DNA of 64,000 nt from JBKHYJ01 sp046565505. Its GTDB lineage: Bacteria; Acidobacteriota; Blastocatellia; UBA7656. The stretch is from NCBI GenBank assembly GCA_046565505.1, contig JBKHYJ010000028.1, forward strand, positions 62,001 to 126,000, read 5' to 3'. Position numbers and translations under genes: made by a program. The notes under the pieces are model-generated. The model saw nothing but the letters and a program-made list of their open reading frames with translations, had not been told where the DNA came from and did not search any database. This document shows positions 61,138-64,000 of the stretch, piece by piece. Position 1 is the first letter of the stretch. Every line of letters starts with the position of its first letter.

Positions 61138-61956
61138 ATGGATATTTTGTGGATCGTCATACTCATAGGCTACGCCATTTGTGTAGCCCATTCTATCTTC
61201 ACGCTCACCACCAAGCGGCCGCTCATGCAAGAGGCGGCGCTCGCGGCGCTGGCAGTTGCTTTCGGCGCGCACACTAGCTGGCTCGTTCTGAGAGGGATTC
61301 GCACGGGGCGTTGTCCTCTGGTCGGGACGCAGGAGATGTGCGCCTTCCTCTCCTGGGGCCTCGTCGTCGCGTCGCTGATTGCTTACCGCTGGTATCATGC
61401 CAACGCGCTGAAGGCGTTCATTTTCCCCATCGTATTAGTCCTGGCGGCAATCGCGGCCATCTCGCCCGACACGCAAGGGCAACCGGACGGCCTGAACAAC
61501 CCGCTACAAAGCTTCCTCTTCCCCATTCATGCCGGGCTGATCTTGCTGGCCTACGCCGCCTTCTTTATCACATTCGCCGCGGGGATAATGTACATCATTC
61601 AAGAGTATGAGTTGAAGCGCAAGCGGTTCGGGATGATCTTCTACAAGCTGCCCTCGCTCGACACCTGCGACGCGATAAGCTTTAAGTCGCTCGCCATAGG
61701 TTTCATTTTCCTGACGCTGGGGATCGCCGCGGGATTTTATTGGCAGGGCCTCAGGGATGGCAGGTTCTGGCACGGCACGTCGATCGAGATATTCTCGGTG
61801 GTGACCTGGGTGATGTACTTCTTCATAATACAGTCGCGAATGAACGCAAGGTGGGGGGGCCGTACGGCCGCCCTCGCGTCGATAGTGAGTTTTCTCATCG
61901 TGATTTGCAGTCTCGTGGGCGTGCGTTACCTGGGCACGCTGCACGCCCTGAGCTGA
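61138..61956 (+). CDS. CcsA/HemX-type cytochrome c assembly membrane protein
   Basis: A 272-residue protein with eight predicted membrane helices of the cytochrome c assembly (CcsA/HemX) family. Histidines that could bind haem lie in VAFGAHTSWLVLRGI (first half) and FLFPIHAGLILLAYAAFFI. The tryptophan-rich haem-handling motif of true CcsA (WGxxWxWDPxE) is not kept: the matching stretch reads SIEIFSVVTWVMYFFIIQS. This favours HemX, which affects glutamyl-tRNA reductase, and fits the position just before hemA. Confidence 0.85.
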   Translation: MDILWIVILIGYAICVAHSIFTLTTKRPLMQEAALAALAVAFGAHTSWLVLRGIRTGRCPLVGTQEMCAFLSWGLVVASLIAYRWYHANALKAFIFPIVLVLAAIAAISPDTQGQPDGLNNPLQSFLFPIHAGLILLAYAAFFITFAAGIMYIIQEYELKRKRFGMIFYKLPSLDTCDAISFKSLAIGFIFLTLGIAAGFYWQGLRDGRFWHGTSIEIFSVVTWVMYFFIIQSRMNARWGGRTAALASIVSFLIVICSLVGVRYLGTLHALS

Positions 61957-62068
61957 GGGCCGGGGCCAACGAAGCGGGGCCCGGGGTTCAGGTTGTCGCC
62001 CGCCGCTAAAACCGGCAAAGTTACAAGACCGACGGATCTCGAATCCCGGCCCGATGTAATTCAGACTA

Positions 62069-63337
62069 ATGAACATAGTATTGATAGGATTGAGCCACAA
62101 GACGGCCAGCATCGAGATGCGCGAGCGGCTGGCCTTCGACGAGTCGCGTATTCATGACGCGCTGGCTAATCTTGTCGACCAGGAGGCGCTCGACGAAGGC
62201 GTCATAGTGTCCACCTGCAACCGCGTCGAGTTGGTCGCCGCGACGCCCGCGGGGGCCGATCAGGGCATCAGTTGCCTGGAAGGCTTCCTCTGCCACTACC
62301 ACCGGCTGCAACCCAACAGCCTGAATGGCCACCTTTACCGCCACGCCGATCAGGACGCGATTAAACACCTGTTCCGCGTCGCTTCGAGCCTCGATTCTAT
62401 GGTGGTGGGCGAGTCTCAAATTCTCGGCCAAGTCAAAGAAGCATACCAGCATGCGATAAACGCAGGGACGGTGGGCCGCGTGCTCAGCCAACTGATGCAC
62501 CGCGCCATTAACGTCGCGAAGCGAATACGCACCGAGACGGGGGTCGCTCAGAACCCGGTATCTATTAGCTCTGTCGCGGTCGAGCTTGCGCGAAAGGTCT
62601 TTCAGGACCTCAAGGACAAGACGGTGTTGCTGGTCGGCGCGGGAGAGATGGGAGAGCTGGCCGCGCGCAATCTGATCGAGGCGGGGACCGGCAAGCTGAT
62701 CGTCACGAATCGGACGGCCGGCCGGGCCGAAGAGATAGCCCGCAAATTCGGCGGCGTGGCCGTGGATTTTGAAGCATTCTATGACGTGCTGCCATCGGCG
62801 GACATCGTGCTGTGCGCCACGGGCGCGGCCGACTACGTGATCCGACCCGCGGAAACTAAGAAGGCGATAAAGGCTCGCAAGCGTGGACCTCTGCTGTTCA
62901 TAGACATCTCCGTCCCGCGAAACATCGACCCGGCCATGGCTAATCTCGACAACGCTTTCTTATTTGATGTTGACGACCTCGACTCGGTCGTCAAAGCCAA
63001 CCTCCGCGAGCGCGAGAAGGAAGCGCAGGCGGCCGAAGCCATAATTGAGTCCGAAGTCGATCAGTTCCTCAAGCAACTCCGCGCGCTGGACATCGGGCCG
63101 GTCGTGTTGGAGGTCAAGCAGTTGCTCTCGCAGATGGCCATGAGCGAATTCAGGCGAAACCGCAAACGCATGGGCGCTCTGAATGTAGAGCAGGAGGCGG
63201 CCATACAGGACGTTCTGATCCCGGCGCTTGTCAATAAGCTGTCGCACCCGATGATAGTTCACTTGCGCAACGCGGCGCGCAATGGCGAGCACACCGACGT
63301 GATGGAAGAGTTGCGGAAGATGCTCCGAATCGATTAA
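62069..63337 (+). CDS. hemA: Glutamyl-tRNA reductase
   Basis: A 422-residue NADPH-dependent enzyme that reduces glutamyl-tRNA to glutamate-1-semialdehyde, the first step of C5-pathway haem synthesis. GLSHKTASIEMRERLAF opens the catalytic domain and Cys50 lies in VSTCNRVELVA. VGESQILGQVKEAYQHA follows near 115, and VLLVGAGEMGELAARNL (about 187-203) is the NADPH site. The C-terminal dimerisation helix is complete. Followed after 15 bp by hemC, preceded by hemX-like, a classical order. Confidence 0.95.
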   Translation: MNIVLIGLSHKTASIEMRERLAFDESRIHDALANLVDQEALDEGVIVSTCNRVELVAATPAGADQGISCLEGFLCHYHRLQPNSLNGHLYRHADQDAIKHLFRVASSLDSMVVGESQILGQVKEAYQHAINAGTVGRVLSQLMHRAINVAKRIRTETGVAQNPVSISSVAVELARKVFQDLKDKTVLLVGAGEMGELAARNLIEAGTGKLIVTNRTAGRAEEIARKFGGVAVDFEAFYDVLPSADIVLCATGAADYVIRPAETKKAIKARKRGPLLFIDISVPRNIDPAMANLDNAFLFDVDDLDSVVKANLREREKEAQAAEAIIESEVDQFLKQLRALDIGPVVLEVKQLLSQMAMSEFRRNRKRMGALNVEQEAAIQDVLIPALVNKLSHPMIVHLRNAARNGEHTDVMEELRKMLRID

Positions 63338-63352
63338 ACGGAAGGAACCGGA

Positions 63353-64000
63353 TTGACTCAGAAAATTGTAATCGGAACACGAGGCAGCAAGCTCGCGCTC
63401 TGGCAGACCAACTGGGTCAAGGGCGAGCTTGAGAAACACCATGCCGGCATACAGGTCGAGATTCAGATCATCTCGACCAAAGGCGACCGCGTGCTGGACG
63501 TTTCGCTACCCAAACTGGGCGAGCAAGGCAAGGGGTTGTTCACCAAAGAGCTTGAAGACGCGATCTTCGAGCGCCGGGTGGACATCGCCGTACACAGCCT
63601 GAAGGACTTGCCGACGGAGCTTCCCGACGGGCTGCACGTAGCCGCCATATGCGAGCGCGAAGACGTTCGTGACGCGCTCGTCGCGCGCGGCGGCCTAGAA
63701 TCCTTCAACGACCTCCCCGATGGCGCCGTGCTGGGCACGAGCAGCCTGCGCCGCCAGGCGCAGATTCGCGCCGCGCGCCCCGGCCTCGTCATCGAGCCGA
63801 TACGCGGGAATGTGGATACGCGGCTTCGCAAGCTCGACTCGGGCGAGTTCGACGCGATAGTCCTCGCCGCGGCCGGGCTTCACCGGCTGGGATTTGAAAG
63901 CCGTATAACAGAGCGCCTGAGCGAGGAGCTTATCCTCCCGGCAGTGGGCCAGGGCGCGCTCGCTATCGAGGCGCGCTCGGACGACGTAGCTGTGAATGAG
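63353..64000 (+). CDS. hemC: Hydroxymethylbilane synthase (porphobilinogen deaminase), cut by window end
   Basis: The first 216 codons of the enzyme that joins four porphobilinogens. TQKIVIGTRGSKLALWQTNW is the family start. GEQGKGLFTKELEDAIF, DIAVHSLKDLPT (with the substrate-binding Lys), GTSSLRRQAQIRAARP and IRGNVDTRLRKL follow in order. The start is TTG at 63353, with GAAGGAA before it. The dipyrromethane-cofactor Cys lies beyond the window. Directly downstream of hemA. Confidence 0.95.
   Translation, partial: MTQKIVIGTRGSKLALWQTNWVKGELEKHHAGIQVEIQIISTKGDRVLDVSLPKLGEQGKGLFTKELEDAIFERRVDIAVHSLKDLPTELPDGLHVAAICEREDVRDALVARGGLESFNDLPDGAVLGTSSLRRQAQIRAARPGLVIEPIRGNVDTRLRKLDSGEFDAIVLAAAGLHRLGFESRITERLSEELILPAVGQGALAIEARSDDVAVNE

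Overview
The window is high-GC DNA from a Gram-negative bacterium. The coding style and gene set point to Acidobacteriota, probably class Blastocatellia; this is an inference from gene content, not a phylogeny. Supporting signs are an LPS-type heptosyltransferase, PilA/PilR/PilS with sigma-54 promoters, many TPR proteins, TMTC-like mannosyltransferase relatives, a large MoxR/DUF58/BatA/DUF4175/DUF4159 cluster and a HYR-repeat secreted protein. Gene density is high and almost every gene is intact. I see no tRNA, rRNA, CRISPR array or insertion sequence.

Layout. (1) 1-3.2 kb: the start of dxr (minus strand), then a plus-strand envelope group of GT9 heptosyltransferase, isoprenylcysteine-methyltransferase-like protein and DUF3108 protein. 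(2) 3.3-8.9 kb, minus: an ABC-2 permease translationally coupled to two tandem TMTC-like GT-C/TPR membrane proteins, then an anchored TPR protein. (3) 9.3-15 kb, minus: three type IV pilin-like genes and pilR/pilS. Two of the pilins have near-perfect sigma-54 promoters. (4) 15-20.2 kb, plus: class-I glutamine amidotransferase hydrolase, Fsr-like MFS exporter, SDR oxidoreductase, DUF1343 (NamZ-like) hydrolase and an FmdE-like zinc protein. (5) 20.2-42 kb, a continuous minus-strand run. Read in the direction of transcription it goes VWA protein, caspase-like lipoprotein, TPR/peptidase-MA lipoprotein, DUF4159, MoxR, DUF58, BatA-VWA, Q/G-rich DUF4175 protein, secreted protein, FRG protein, zinc ribbon, ATP-grasp ligase, LLM flavin monooxygenase, S9 hydrolase and a small secreted protein. 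(6) 42.4-47.5 kb, plus: a 1545-aa secreted HYR protein with its own promoter and terminator. (7) 47.5-54 kb: folP (minus), cysE, an unusual double-domain DNA methyltransferase, an AlaX-like editing protein and an asparaginase. (8) 54.2-56.8 kb: a NACHT-HEAT STAND NTPase broken by a stop and three frameshifts, the only clear pseudogene. (9) 57.2-64 kb, plus: a diiron oxygenase under a palindromic operator, an MFS transporter, a Crp/Fnr regulator and the haem start hemX-like/hemA/hemC.

How the genes fit together. PilS/PilR very probably switch on the adjacent sigma-54-dependent pilins, and the TMTC-like enzymes next door are candidates to glycosylate them (hypothesis). The 26-42 kb block has the parts of a MoxR-VWA envelope chaperone system plus two predicted peptidases, one caspase-fold and one HExxH zinc type. 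It is the best candidate here for a poorly described system. The second is the methyltransferase whose N-terminal half looks like an inactive copy of its C-terminal half.
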